From Micrasema longulum (Eukaryota; Arthropoda; Insecta; Trichoptera; Brachycentridae): a stretch of DNA of 64,000 bases. Where the stretch lies: positions 62,001-126,000 of the forward strand of contig JAGVSM010000884.1 of the NCBI GenBank assembly GCA_022494885.1, in the 5' to 3' direction. The stretch's first letter is position 1. Each line of letters opens with the position of its first letter. The translations under genes were made by a program, and so were the position numbers. Below are positions 21,370 through 32,159 of the stretch, piece by piece. The notes under the pieces were generated by a model. It saw only the letters and a list, made by a program, of their open reading frames with translations, was not told the DNA's origin and searched no databases.

Positions 21370-22075
21370 ATAATGTTAACGTGCGTATAGTAACAAAGTT
21401 TTTACATAAAGTTGTTTAATAGATTTGACAAGATTTTTACATATACTGAGGGAGCTAGTTCTGATTGGGACTCTTAACATAATTTTTATTAATGTTTTTC
21501 ATGTTTTATATGTTTTCATATATGAATAAGTCTGTTTATACATTAAGATTAAAATACTATAGGGAATATCATAATTATCTTAAAAAAACAAAAAAATAAA
21601 ATAGTAATATAAATATACTTACGCTGTGCTTTAAAAACACTGATAGTTCTAAAAAGCCAAATCATTTTATTTACCCTTGGACATTATGTTACAAAAATAC
21701 ACCCTAACTATAATCCAAGGAAAGATAAGCTCTTTGAATGGAATACATAATAATCTTATATACGTCGTTTCCCCGATGATCAAAGGTCACTTTTTTCTAA
21801 GCCGTATTTTCTCAGATTATCAATTATTATTTATTTTTCTTGTATTTTGCTTCGTTCTTTTTTTCTCGGAACACGCTGAAAAATATCGAGTAACGATTTA
21901 TTTATTGGTAATATTCTATTTTAGCCTACAAATAATTACAAAACTTAAAATAAGTTAAACCGTTATAATGAAAATTAAAAATTTGTTAAATTAATATTTG
22001 GAACACTTTAGTTAGTTGTTATTCATTATAATTAAATTAATGATTAAAATATAAAAAGTTTTAATGAAAATATTT
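21370..22075. other. Anonymous AT-rich sequence
   Basis: A 93-residue frame (21677-21958) is hydrophobic with no family motif. It is probably chance in AT-rich DNA. Nothing else recognised. Confidence 0.28.
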
Positions 22076-22080
22076 TTTAC

Positions 22081-22185
22081 CTATCGGTTTTGAAACTGTA
22101 CAACAGTTTCCTTATCTAGGTACAATTTTCTAATGAATCTTTATTACTAAAACAAAACAAGAGTGGACTACAGAAAATATTGTTT
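22081..22185 (-). mobile_element. PLE end with hammerhead-like relic, AAGCTT subfamily
   Basis: The minus strand reads ACCTAGATAAGGAAACTGTTG then TACAGTTTCAAAACCGATAG; helix II has drifted to AAACTG/CAGTTT, retaining pairing. The adjoining GAGTGGACTACAGAAAATATTG-type sequence (22158-22180) is shared with 44045-44070, confirming one PLE family. Compensatory-looking change in helix II is notable. Confidence 0.5.
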
Positions 22186-22663
22186 ATTCATTTTTTCAAC
22201 CTAAAATACTTATTGACGTAAGCAAAATCTTTCAGCCAATCAAAAAACATAGCGTCATTGTCATTTTTTTGTTACTTTTTATCCCTTTCTGTTTCTAAGT
22301 TTTCTAAGTGGTCTGATTGTAGTGTGTGATTTTGTTGCATGTTATTATATATTCAGCATACATTTTGAAAATAAATCTAATAAAATATTATTTTTTTTGG
22401 CCATATTACCGTCTTTATAATTTGCCCAAATTAAGCATTTTTAAAAAACTGGTGTGTGTTTTATTCGCCTCCAATAATTTAATAATAATAATAATAATAA
22501 TAATCGTAGTTTATCAAAAAAATAACAATTACTTTATCCACTACATATATACTTAGGAAATAGATTTATCTGGATCATGTCTAGTCTGCCTTACTAGGTA
22601 CAACCTGTTTTAAGGCTGGCATTTTTATGCAAAAACAAACAATAACATACTAGTACCTACTAG

Positions 22664-22966
22664 TTAATTTACTGTACAGTTATACAATATTAAATTATAC
22701 CATTTATTATTTAAGAATGTATTTTGAGTAAATTTTCCAATTTTTCTCGACCTAAACCCAGTAACCAATTTTTTACATTTTTTAAAAAATTTACTCTGGG
22801 TCATGGTATAACAATGTTCGGGTAACATAATCAATATTTTTGGGCCGAGAAACCTGAAATTTCTTTGCCCGAAATCAGAGTTTGTGATCGACCCCATGAC
22901 CCATCCCCTAGTTTGACTTCTGGTAGTGTTCCTTTTGGGATTTGGTAGAATAATTTGTTTATACAA
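22664..22966 (-). pseudogene. LINE RT C-terminal fragment
   Basis: A 100-residue minus frame contains …GQRNFRFLGPKILIMLPEHC… and …FFKKCKKLVTGF…. The FLGPKI..MLP and F..K.K pattern is common to the extreme C-terminus of CR1/jockey-type reverse transcriptases (structure: strand, Leu-Pro, then helix). Truncated at both ends; family uncertain. Confidence 0.5.
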
Positions 22967-22999
22967 ACATTATAATTCTAAAAATATATAATTGCCTTG

Positions 23000-24085
23000 T
23001 ATCTAAAATAGTAAATTCTTCAAATAACTTGATGCTGGGGTACCTGAAGGGATTTCCAAAAAATATTTTAACTATTGATTTTTGAGCAGATTCGAGAGGT
23101 TTTAATATTGATTTATTATTGCTTTAAAATTGTTAGTTTGTTTTTATAGACCATATACTTAATAAAGCTTAATAAGAAATAATCCAATTGTATCAAATCA
23201 CATGAACATCGAGTTTAATAAAAGGACCATGTTTAGTAATAATTTTATCGCTAGACTGTCACACAATGAATTAATTGTTCCACTAAGAGCCCTATACGTT
23301 TGCCAAACTGAACGGAGGTTTTTGAAATAATTGTTGGAGAAAAGTTATTATCGAAAATAGTGTTTTTATTAGCCTCTATAATCCTGTGATTTCTTTTGTC
23401 GCCATTGGATTATTTTCTATTTAACTACGTTAAGTCTTCTTGGTCTCAAGAAACAAACCAAGCAGGCGTTCCATCGTTAATTTTAGTATTTTAACAGTGC
23501 ACAAATGTAAAAAAAAGTGTCATCATAAGTTTGATTAGATATATTTTAAACAATAATAAAAATCAAAAGTTCTATTATGACTAAAATTATCAGCTTCTTA
23601 ACGGAAGATAAAAATCTGAATCTCTGCAGTGTAAAACGCTTGGCCTAGATCCTTAAGTACTCGAGGCGAAAATGATCATAATTTGACAGGTTCGATAAAT
23701 AATTTTAAACTGAATGAAACTCTGATATTTCATTAAACAATAATAATATTTTTAGACTTCGATATAATTATAATAGCAAGGACGTGTAACCGACTAGGAA
23801 GGCAAAAACCGAAAGAATAGAGCCGGCCGCCTAGCGCTGCTCGCAACTTAAACATATATAATATACCTACATATTACTATGTTAGTGCCTATACACTAAC
23901 GTATAATGCACGGGCACTACATGTAAAAAATAAGAGTAATTAAACAAATATTTTTTTTCACACTTAAAATATTCCTCTTAAGAACCACCGCGATGACGAT
24001 TTTTATTTAAATATTATTGTTATGATGTAATAACTTATATTTACATATAAGTTATTAATTAAAAAATACTTGGTACACTTCTTTG
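23000..24085. other. Anonymous AT-rich sequence
   Basis: No ORF, shared repeat or tRNA-like element found. A small GC-rich patch near 23821-23850 (GCCGGCCGCC) stands alone. Confidence 0.3.
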
Positions 24086-24089
24086 CGCC

Positions 24090-24470
24090 AAATATTGATT
24101 AGTGGTAAAGATCAGGTCAACAAATTTGAAAATGGTGGAATATATGAATCAACATGTACTTGTCCTGGTTCATATATATATGACAAAGCGAGAGAGCAAT
24201 TAAATATGGACTGAAAGAACATGTAGCTTCACATAAATTAAGTAACGATATATCAAACTATGCAACACATTTAAATGAGTAAAAATATAATATTGACAAA
24301 TCAAAAAACATAAAAAAATTGCATGTAGGACATAAAGGTCAAAGTTAGGTAGATTTAAATTTTTAGAAATAAATAGGATAAAAAATAGTAGCGATTGAAT
24401 TTTAATAAATCAGCAGATAGAATTCAAAAACTCACTCTTATTAGCCCCCTCAGTTGTAATAAAACAATAA
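24090..24470 (+). pseudogene. PLE GIY-YIG endonuclease relic, copy 2
   Basis: The plus strand encodes GIYESTCTCPGSYIYDKARE. The GIY half is intact, the YIG half has become YIY. A frame break after about 24212 follows, then SHKLSNDISNYATHLNE-like and LHVGHKGQ-like segments align with 457-600. A stop interrupts LNE* at about 24281. It shows the normal, non-folded order of the family rearranged at 365-720. Confidence 0.72.
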
Positions 24471-24900
24471 ATGTTTTTCATAGAATATAATCCTCTCTTA
24501 AAGTACACCGCCAACACATGTTTCAATAATTTGTCTCACTCTGTTCCATTGAAATATTACGTATTGTGTCATTTTCAACTTATTTTTAAATGTACCTACA
24601 CTTAAGACAATATTTAGTTTTATATAAATTATCCTTACACTGTATTATATTCACCTATCTGAAGATGCTTTTTTTCCAAACATTATATTATATTATAAAT
24701 TATTTACATAGAAATATAATTACAAAAGTACACGTTAGAAAAATACATCTTAAAATTAAGCTATAACATGAATTGGAAAAAGGGGGTGAAAGAGGGTGAT
24801 TTGAGGGTGAAAGCGCTAATTGGTCAAATAAATAAGTGGAAGTGAACCAAGTATTTTTAAATTAATAACTTATATGTAAATAAATGTTTTACATCATTAC
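24470..24900 (+). repeat. PLE 3' region, copy 2
   Basis: Nearly identical to 720-1050 except for an insertion at about 24669-24802. It ends with the same TAATAACTTATATGTAAATA segment and TCATTACAATGGAATTC. Confidence 0.68.
24652..24824 (+). ncRNA. Hammerhead ribozyme split by an insertion in helix II
   Basis: CTGAAGATG at 24659-24667 is separated from GAGGGTGAAAGCGCTAATTG (24803-24822) by about 135 bp of unrelated sequence. Compared with 912-957, the break falls just after the start of helix II. The inserted block begins with a T-run and TCCAAACATT and ends with AATTGGAAAAAGGGGGTG. Helix I also carries a change (CACCTAT). Confidence 0.65.
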
Positions 24901-25564
24901 AATGGAATTCTTTCAAGAATTTTCAGTAAATAATTGAAATAAAATAAAGATTATTGGTTTTATTTTAATGAATCAAAGTGAAGCAAATATATTTTAGTGA
25001 TAGTCACAAAAATAAAACGTCGTTGTTGAAATATTTTAGAGCTAAAAATTGAGAAGCCTTTTCTTCTTCATACTTCATTACCCTCTCCCGTCTTTTCTTT
25101 GTGTACAGCGCGAAAGCTTTGAACAGAAAGAAGGCTCTGGGATTTAAGCATAGATGGCGTTTGATAGAGAAAAACTGAAAATAGGGAATTCTAAGGTATA
25201 AGGCGGCTTTATCTGAGAGAAACAAGTGTCATTTTCCGAACTAAGGGAGAGGTTGAGAGGGTGTAAAGTTTAAAACTCAAAACCTGGTAATGAAATTACG
25301 ACCAAGTTTTTACATTAAGTTTTAAAAGAAGTGTTAAATTGTCATTTGAACTTCTTGGCTGGAATTAAAAAACGTAGAAGTTGAAGTGATCTTCAACTGA
25401 GTACTTTAAAATGTCTTAAATTGTCATTTCTTTAAATATAAGAAAATTTAAACTGTGTACATAAACCAAACTTAAACCATTATCGGAGCTTTTGTTGATG
25501 TCGGATATAATTTTTTTTATTTGTCAGTTTAGGTTAGTAAGCAACAGTCAATTCTGTTTATCCT

Positions 25565-25745
25565 CTTTGTGTCCAGGCGGGTGGAGAATACAGTTATGTC
25601 TTCTAAGTTGACTTACCTCCACTAGAAAATCGAATGGAGGTAAGTCAACTTCGTGGCGTAGAGTTTGACGCGTTTGCTTACCATTCGTTCTGAGTTTAAT
25701 TCCTGGCCAGGTAGAAGAAAAATATTGATTTCCATGGCGACATAA
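25565..25745 (+). mobile_element. SINE S2, partial
   Basis: GTGTCCAGGCGGGTGGAGAA (leader) then a box B relic GAGTTTAATTCCTGG near 25692. An inverted duplication of GACTTACCTCCA / TGGAGGTAAGTC (about 25609 and 25634) replaces the normal middle. No tail module. Confidence 0.55.
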
Positions 25746-25914
25746 AAAAAAGTTACAAAGCGTATAGTAGCCACTTTTTTGTTATTGAATTATTTATCAA
25801 CATTACTAACATCGTACATTCTTTAATTTTACAAAATAACGGAATCGAATCGAATTATTTATCAACATTAATATAAATCGTACATTTTTACTAACAATCT
25901 CTCCAAGCCACATT

Positions 25915-26065
25915 CGATACTTTTTTAGTGGCTTGAACTAGCCAATGACAGGTCAAAAACCCAGTAAATGCCTAGACTTCTATATTCCCTTCTTGAAAAT
26001 ATTCTTTATCTCTGTTGCAATACATTTATATTTAAATTATTGTTCCTTATGAACATTTAATATGG
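25915..26065 (-). repeat. Family X fragment
   Basis: AGTGGCTTGAACTAGCCAATG, GTAAATGCCTAGACTTCTAT and TATCTCTGTTGCAATAC follow the X order as read on this strand at 51760-51860. Truncated at both sides. Confidence 0.5.
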
Positions 26066-26099
26066 TATTAGAAAATTTAATCAAGGGAGGCTGAATACT

Positions 26100-26330
26100 G
26101 AAAACATTCGAAATGCGGAGTCTTAGACTAATGTACTTACAATACGTGTACAGATGTCGAGATCCGTGCGAAATGCCACCCCCGAGATGAGCATTATCCA
26201 CAATATTGAGAAAGGCTGTTATGGTTTGAACTAAAGACCAGTAAAATAGGTTTATAATGCAAATGTTGACCGGTGAAAAAAACGCGAGTAATTGAAAAAG
26301 ACATCTTAAAATTCTGATAAATAGAGAATA
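26100..26330 (+). pseudogene. Highly degraded LINE-A fragment
   Basis: GTACAGATGTCGAGATCCGTG followed by a GAGATGAGCATTATCCAC region parallels 8350-8400 in LINE-A, and TTATAATGCAAATGTTGACC parallels the ACCTACGACGCGAATG region. No frame survives. Oldest of the LINE-A copies here. Confidence 0.5.
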
Positions 26331-26485
26331 ATAAACGTACAGCCCTTTCTGATCTGTCTTTTTTTAACAATTTTACTGATAGTTGTTATGTATCTCTTAA
26401 AGCGCATTTCAATAAATTTTCTCGTAAAGTCAACACAAGTTATCAATATGTTTCTTTTTTGGGTGATACCTTGTGTGTTGGATTT

Positions 26486-26529
26486 GTTCCGACGTTTTGG
26501 CTACCGTTGCAGGAGCCATCTTTAGGGTA
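26486..26529 (-). ncRNA. Hammerhead-like relic downstream of PLE GIY-YIG
   Basis: The minus strand reads CCCTAAAGATGGCTCCTG then CAACGGTAGCCAAAACGTCG. The first box is CTAAAGA (G5 to A) and the GAAA box is AAAA. Helix II GGCT/AGCC and the GTC cleavage triplet remain. Two core changes make it inactive. Confidence 0.6.
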
Positions 26530-26609
26530 AACTGAGTGTTTAATAGAAAAAAGTGTGTGTTTAAGTACTGGTAGTTTGTACCGTGTCCCAGTCGGCAGTA
26601 GGCACATTT

Positions 26610-27017
26610 CTATTCAATTTTGTAGTATGTAGTGCTGAGAACTATGTTTTTGTTTTTTTCATTTGGGTGTCTGTGTATTTTAATTGCCTGTTTTATTATT
26701 TGGGCACTGTAATTACTGGATTTATGCAAAATTTTCGGTTCAAATGCGAAAAAATGTCCGGTGTCTATAAAGTGTTCGGCTATTGCAGATTTGTCAGGAT
26801 GCCCAAGTTTACACGCTCTTTTGTGTTGGTCAATCATTTTTTTTGCTGTGCGCCCTGTTTGTCTTATGTACACTCTATCACATTCTTGGCAACTTAGTTT
26901 ATGAACAGCTTTCGTTTCCAGGGGATTCTTATCTTTTGGGCTCAATAAATGGTTCTCACCCAAAAAAGAAACATATTGATAACAGTGACCGTGAAAACCT
27001 TCGCACCTATTCAACAC
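26610..27017 (-). pseudogene. PLE GIY-YIG endonuclease relic (135-codon open frame)
   Basis: GIY-YIG nucleases nick DNA for PLE integration. The frame keeps …VHKLSCQECDRVYIRQTGRT…, DQHKRACKLGHPDKSAIAEH and …DTGHFF…, with the Cys-Cys pair and the conserved Arg and His/Glu region typical of PLE domains. GIY is replaced by AVH and YIG by YIR, so both halves of the signature are damaged although the reading frame is uninterrupted. The N-terminal 20 residues derive from an inverted repeat. The nominal start is not a true protein start. Confidence 0.82.
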
Positions 27018-27029
27018 AAGTTATTTTTT

Positions 27030-28550
27030 TTATAATCCATTGACCAAAAAAATATGTTAATAACTAGTTTACTTATGAAGTTTATTACTGTAGGTATTAT
27101 TTAAGTTTAAGTAAGTAAAATACAAAAAGTCAAAGTGATTTTAACAACATTAGAATAATTAAGTTATTTTGATTTTATCGCTGAAAGAATTTTTTTACTG
27201 AAAATTGACAATGGATAAGAAACATATTTTTTTCCTTACTCGTTTCCGAGCCGGTATTGTCTGACAATTTATAAAAAGAATTTATAAAAAAAAAAATTGT
27301 CTACCTAAAGCCGCAATAAAGGAGACTTCACTCTTGCTCGGTATTTTTTAATTTCTTTTATTTAGGAAACATACAGTACAATATGTTTTTATAGTTTACA
27401 AAATAAGACTTTTCTTAAGAGACCAGTGGAGTTTTTATACTATATAACATGCTTAGGTTATCAATTAACGATTTTTTTATTTTTCAAGTTAAATAAACGA
27501 AGAAAACACATAATATATAAGTAATTTAAAAACTAAAATCATAGTAAAAAAAGTTGCGTGAACAAATTTTAGTTAGTATTTGCACAAATGGAAATGATAT
27601 AAATATGAAAATAAAAAGAACTAACTAAAAGTAATTAAAATGTTAGAATTAAAATATATAAGAATAAAAAACATTTTCAGAAAGAAAAAAAATGTAAATA
27701 AACATATATATTTTAAGAGATTTAAAAAAGCGCAGATGAGAAACAACAATAAAAGCCAAAAAATATATGTTAATTTTAAAATCACCCTAAAAAAATAGGT
27801 AAGAAAAGCAATTTATTATTTTTAAAGGCAAGGTATGTTGAAGATGCTTTTGTTCGTAGGACTTTTTCAATGTATAATACAAAATTTAAAAATATAGATT
27901 ACACAATCATCACTCTGTCAGATTAAAAAATTGCCCTAAAAATGTATTATGTAACTTAGTAGACATTATAATAATAAATATGTACATCTCCCCTCCCCTC
28001 CTTATCCTCTCTTCAAGCATTCTTGTCCTTATCTCGCCCAATTTACAGTAACTTAATGTTCTTAAAATAAATATTTAAAAAATCATTGATTACTTAGTAC
28101 ATGAAAATAACATTTTTATATGGATAAATTGTATGTATTTATTTGATATGTAATATATTTTCTTTACTAACTTTGTATACTATGTGGAAATCTGTTATTA
28201 GTTCTGAGTTTATACACTATATCTGTTTGTTTACTAAAAATATGAATGTAGAACTGTTGATTTCCCAAATAAAATAAATAATAAATAAAGGTAATTTAAT
28301 ACTTGTCAGTCTCATTAAATCAGGGACGTCCAGTTAAATTCAGTCAAATCGGTAAATATCATAATCATGCATGTAGCACCGATTATTTAAGGGTTTTAAA
28401 CTTAATTATTATATCCATGTAAAGTTATAATCATGAAAGTGAAAAACTATATTTCATGTCATATGAAAAATTCATTGAGTCAAACATAAAATAAAGAAAA
28501 GCATCTGATTTATCATGTCGCCGCCATTTTGTTAACTAAACCTTAAGGTT
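27030..28550. other. Long anonymous AT-rich stretch
   Basis: No repeat shared with the rest of the window and no coding signal. A pyrimidine-rich patch (TCCCCTCCCCTCC, about 27989-28001) is the only compositional break. Confidence 0.32.
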
Positions 28551-28553
28551 AGG

Positions 28554-28795
28554 TCAAGCTAATACTTCTTGGCAAGAGAAATCGGCTATTTTTATGTATA
28601 CCTTTGAAAGGCTGTAAAAAGAGCCATTTTTATTTGTCGATGCTGTGAATCTTACGTAATGATTCCATTCATGATCTCCAATCGGTATCCAAAATTGATC
28701 TTTTTGAGGAGGGGGAAAATGTAATTTAGCAACAATTTGCTGGGGGCGATCTGAACTCAAATAGTGCTCATAAGGGAAAATGACCCCACGTCAAG
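28554..28795 (-). CDS. Unrecognised coding-like ORF fragment
   Basis: A minus frame of about 78 codons reads …RGVIFPYEHYLSSDRP…, …AKLHFPPPQKDQFWIPIGDH…, …YVRFTASTNKNGSFYS…. Amino-acid composition (W, H, P, G spread) looks more protein-like than other small frames here. A stop precedes it and no start codon is clear: the position often taken as start is a TTG. It could be an exon or a transposon relic. I recognise no family. Confidence 0.3.
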
Positions 28796-29059
28796 GGTGT
28801 CATAAATAACATCTTCACGTATCACTCACTTGACGGATAACCTCTTTTGATACGCCATCAAAATAATATGGTTTTCGCCTTTTAGGAGTAAATATTTTAC
28901 GATTATATGTTTTTTTTCTTAGTTCGATTTGGTTTGATTAAGTTAGTCAAAAAATATCTTTTTTGTCACTGGTGGATTGTGGTCTGTATGATTTTGCTAA
29001 AAATAAATACGCCGATCTTGATACGACAATTCTTGGAGTTTTTTATGTTTATTTATTTA

Positions 29060-29215
29060 TTTAACTGGTATGACATATGATATGACATATTTATTTAAAG
29101 AGGTGTTTTCACTTCCGAATATTTCATAGTCCCTGGACTGTCGGGAATCGAACCCAAGACCTCTTGCATGATAGGCAAACGCGCTGACTATAAAACCTTG
29201 AGGCCGAGAACATAA
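29060..29215 (-). mobile_element. tRNA-headed SINE, family S3, copy 1
   Basis: The minus strand has CGGCCTCAAGG, a middle GCATGATA..-type segment read as CCTATCATGCAAGAGGTC, box B GGGTTCGATTCCC, then GGACTATGAAATATTC. The full-length versions are at 34235-34490 and 45690-45935. This copy lacks the distal tail. Confidence 0.65.
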
Positions 29216-29224
29216 CATATAATA

Positions 29225-29585
29225 AGAAAATTTAACTTACTACAAATACCGAATTCAATTGTATTTTTAGAATCAATATGGACACTGGCGTATTGTTTTC
29301 ATACATAACTTTTCAAATAAAATTGTTTTACAAAATGTCTTTACAAAAACGCGACATGTTTGGCCTTGACAATTATGTCATAAAAATTCGTAACGATCTT
29401 CTATTTAAATTTAATCGATCATAAAATCATGACGTATTAGGAGCGTGGCCGATGCAATGAACCGTTTTCGCGGAAGTTTAAAATTATAAATTGAAAAATA
29501 TTATTTATGCTACTAATAAGTACGACTTTTTTTTATTAGACAGTATTTCATAGACCCTTATGAATTAAAAATTGTTAAAAAACCG
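29225..29585. repeat. Repeat W, copy 2
   Basis: Aligned to 5760-6150 through AATCAATATGGA, AAAAACGCGACA, TTTGGCCTTGA, GACGTATTAGG and AGACCCTTA. Moderately diverged; element class unknown. Confidence 0.6.
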
Positions 29586-29894
29586 TTTGTTTATATTTTA
29601 TGTTATACATTTTGTACAACTTAGCAACGGCAGTTAATAAAAAAAATATTTCAATGAAATTAAATGTACTGAAAGCAATTAATTGAAATTGAAATTTTAA
29701 ATATTATTTTTGTTAAAAGCATTAATTTTGTGGTCACATATTTATACTAATTTTAGCAAATATTAGAGACTAGTACTGATAAATACATAATATTTCATAC
29801 CTGCTTTCTTACATACAAAATGATAAATCAAACCGCTCATACACGTATTTGTGTAATATTCATGTAAAAAAGTGAATTGAACAGGAATGTTGCG

Positions 29895-30075
29895 TCTCAT
29901 AAAACAAAATAATACAGACCAAAATGGACACCAAGTCGTTGGAACAATAGGCATAATTCCCCAGTAACTACACACGTGCGTTTCCAGAAATTATCAAGCG
30001 GCCAGCGGGCCACATGGCGACGGTATCTACCTGCTGTCCACAAAAGCTTATATTCGGACATCTATCTCCTTTTGT
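29895..30075. repeat. Diverged direct repeat, copy 1
   Basis: AAATGGACACCAAGTCGTTGG, CAGTAACTACACACG and TTATATTCGGACATCTAT parallel 31090-31240 in the same order and orientation. Non-coding. The pair flanks the left part of the TIR element at 30469-31354. Confidence 0.42.
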
Positions 30076-30179
30076 TAACCATGGAGTTGAAACAGTGTTT
30101 TATTTTTTTAGTTTTTTTTTGCTTACTTCTTGGTATGAACACTTGACAAAATTACTATTATTCTCGATGTTTTGTAAAT

Positions 30180-30500
30180 TTATTGATATCATTTTAACTT
30201 TGCGAGAATTTCACTCATTCATGCGCTTAGTAGCGGCATGATGATTTGTTATCTAGCTTTCATATATCAACTTTAAAATACCTAAATTTTGTAAATGGGG
30301 TCTAGAATTCCAATTGTCTATGCGCTTAGTAGCTGCAAGACGTGTTGTAATCTTACTCCTTTTTATTGATTATATATATATTTTTTAAATATTTCTATAC
30401 ACTTAATTTATTTGGCAACTTTTAAAATGTGTAAATGGGGGCTAAATTTTGAACTGTCTAAGCGCACTGTAGCTGCAAGATGTACTGGGATATGTATTAA
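30180..30500. repeat. Three degenerate repeats of a GCGCTTAGTAGC motif
   Basis: The motif ATGCGCTTAGTAGC with neighbours GTCTATGCGC and GCTGCAAGA recurs near 30221, 30320 and 30460, each followed by an AT-rich block, with spacings of about 98 and 140 bp. The last copy lies at the left boundary of the inverted repeat. Confidence 0.5.
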
Positions 30501-31354
30501 TTGTACAGCGCCCTTAAGGTGATTTTAACAAAAATAGCGCTATATATATTATCTAACTATATATATATTGGTACATCTCGATACCGGTAGACTTAAAAAG
30601 TCGGTAGGGGTCGGTCGGTAAATACTAATATTTACTAACATTAGTTAAATTTTAAGATTTAACATATTTTATTGTTTTATCTTTAGCACGTCGTTTAAAA
30701 CAATATCCGGTGTAGATCTCATCGTTCTTACAATATACCTACACTAAGACACAGTCTAATAAATCCGTCACCCCTAGTTAGGGGAGTCATATATTCGGTT
30801 AGTACTAAGAACCAAGATTAGAGTTTGTCACAGGCTCAATATGAAACGAGAAGGGTAGTATGGTAGAAAGGCTTCTTATTTATAGCTTCAGACGAGCATC
30901 TAACGTATGCTAAGTATCTGAAATCCATTTCAACTCGAGTTTGGCAATTTGTCAGAGGTTAATTGCGTGTAATTTCTTATAAAGTTTTAATAACAGATCA
31001 TTAAAATTATATTGTTTATCACAATTATTCCTAGTAACTTCAGATGCATTTCTCTAATATAACGGGAAAAAAACGGCTGAGTGAAACAATTCAGAACAAA
31101 ACGAACACCAATGCATCGGAACTTTACGTACTATCCCTCAGTTACAGCAGTTCTAGGAATTAGCGAGCAGCCTGTTAGCCACATGTCCGGCTATGATAAC
31201 CACAGTCTACAGTCGACCTTCGGATATCTTTTTTTATTTCCTTAATACTAATGAAAATAATGTTTTGATAAATTATATAGCGCCATTTTTGTGAAAATCA
31301 CCTCAAGGGCGCTGTACAATAAATTAATATTCCACCACGTCGTGCAGCTACATC
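30469..31354. mobile_element. TIR-type nonautonomous element or large inverted repeat
   Basis: The arms 30469-30555 and about 31275-31354 are inverted, sharing GTAGCTGCAAGA-like, TTGTACAGCGCCC and GGTGATTTT..AAAAAT.GCGCTATATA sequence. The central GTACAGCGCCC block is best conserved and may mark the true TIR (about 30508 and 31317). No target duplication or transposase frame is visible. Confidence 0.55.
31090..31240. repeat. Diverged direct repeat, copy 2
   Basis: GAACACCAATGCATCGGAAC, CAGTTACAGCAG, GCCTGTTAGCCACATG and CTTCGGATATC parallel 29895-30075. It lies inside the right part of the TIR element. Confidence 0.42.
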
Positions 31355-31399
31355 GTTTTGGCATAACTAATCATAAAACGCATTTTGCAAAAATGGCGA

Positions 31400-32155
31400 T
31401 TGTCCTACTTTGATACTAGGGTACTTATATATATTATACACGGTTTTTCAGGGCCAGACCGCGAAACTTCAGAGGAACATTCCTCATGGTAAGCTTTAAA
31501 AAAAAATCCTCATAAAATTTTTCCAAATAGTCATTAAAAAAAAATGTGTTCTCAGAATGTAGTAAATCCTTAATTTCTCGGACTAGCAGTCCCTCCACAA
31601 ACCCCTACTCTTCTTCTACCCAGCCGCTTCTCTAATCCGCGTCTGGTGCGTATCACTTCACTGGCCAAATACGTTTTTGTCGCAATTTTTTTTTGTTCAG
31701 GAGGGGTAGAGATTTGGGAAGGTATGCTTAAATCCCGTATCCTTATGTTTTCCTGTAGCACCACCTTTCAAAGACTTCGGATGTGAGTGTCCACATTTTG
31801 ACGCGGTAAAGAAGTACTGAGAAGACGCAAAATGCGCATTTGGAGGTCCAAATTAAATCTTTTACTGCTGCAGGAGTTCATGCATCCTGAAAAAGCAGTC
31901 TCGCGTCATCTCCATTCTGACTTTGATCTCTTGTGAGTGATCTCTATCTGAGGTCTCTGATATTGATCTGATCTATGTTCCATATATCCAAGGGGTTGCC
32001 CTGAGCAGGATTCTCCTACTATTTTGACTAGAGTCTCGCTATGTGTTTTTTGTCTTTTTAGTTAAATTTTAGTTTTTTTTATTTTAATAAATGAATTTAA
32101 TTGAATCGAATCATATTTATCATTCAGCAAGGATTTATAAATCAATAATAAATAA
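31400..32155. other. Unassigned sequence with a minus-strand coding-like frame
   Basis: A 64-residue minus frame (31570-31764) is Arg-rich (TRRGLEKRLGRRRVGV) with no recognised family. Otherwise AT-rich without shared repeats. Confidence 0.25.
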
Positions 32156-32159
32156 AAAA

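Larger units (their letters stand above)
26430..27020 (-). mobile_element. Second PLE family, with inverted terminal sequence
   Basis: A minus-strand PLE fragment contains a GIY-YIG relic (26610-27017) and downstream a hammerhead-like 3' end (26486-26529). The segment ATCAATATGTTTCTTTTTTG at 26443-26462 is inverted at about 26962-26982 inside the beginning of the ORF (encoding …YQYVSFLGENH…). Inverted partial repeats are a known PLE feature. Confidence 0.68.

Noticed and set aside
22480..22507. CRISPR-like or telomeric repeat
   Set aside because: It is a plain AAT trinucleotide microsatellite. No CRISPR-type array and no TTAGG-type array occur anywhere in the window.
26583..26897. Plus-strand 104-codon ORF
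   Set aside because: It is the antisense shadow of the PLE GIY-YIG frame on the minus strand.
31570..31764. Arg-rich minus ORF as a gene
   Set aside because: No domain, start context or second copy; kept only as part of an unassigned region.
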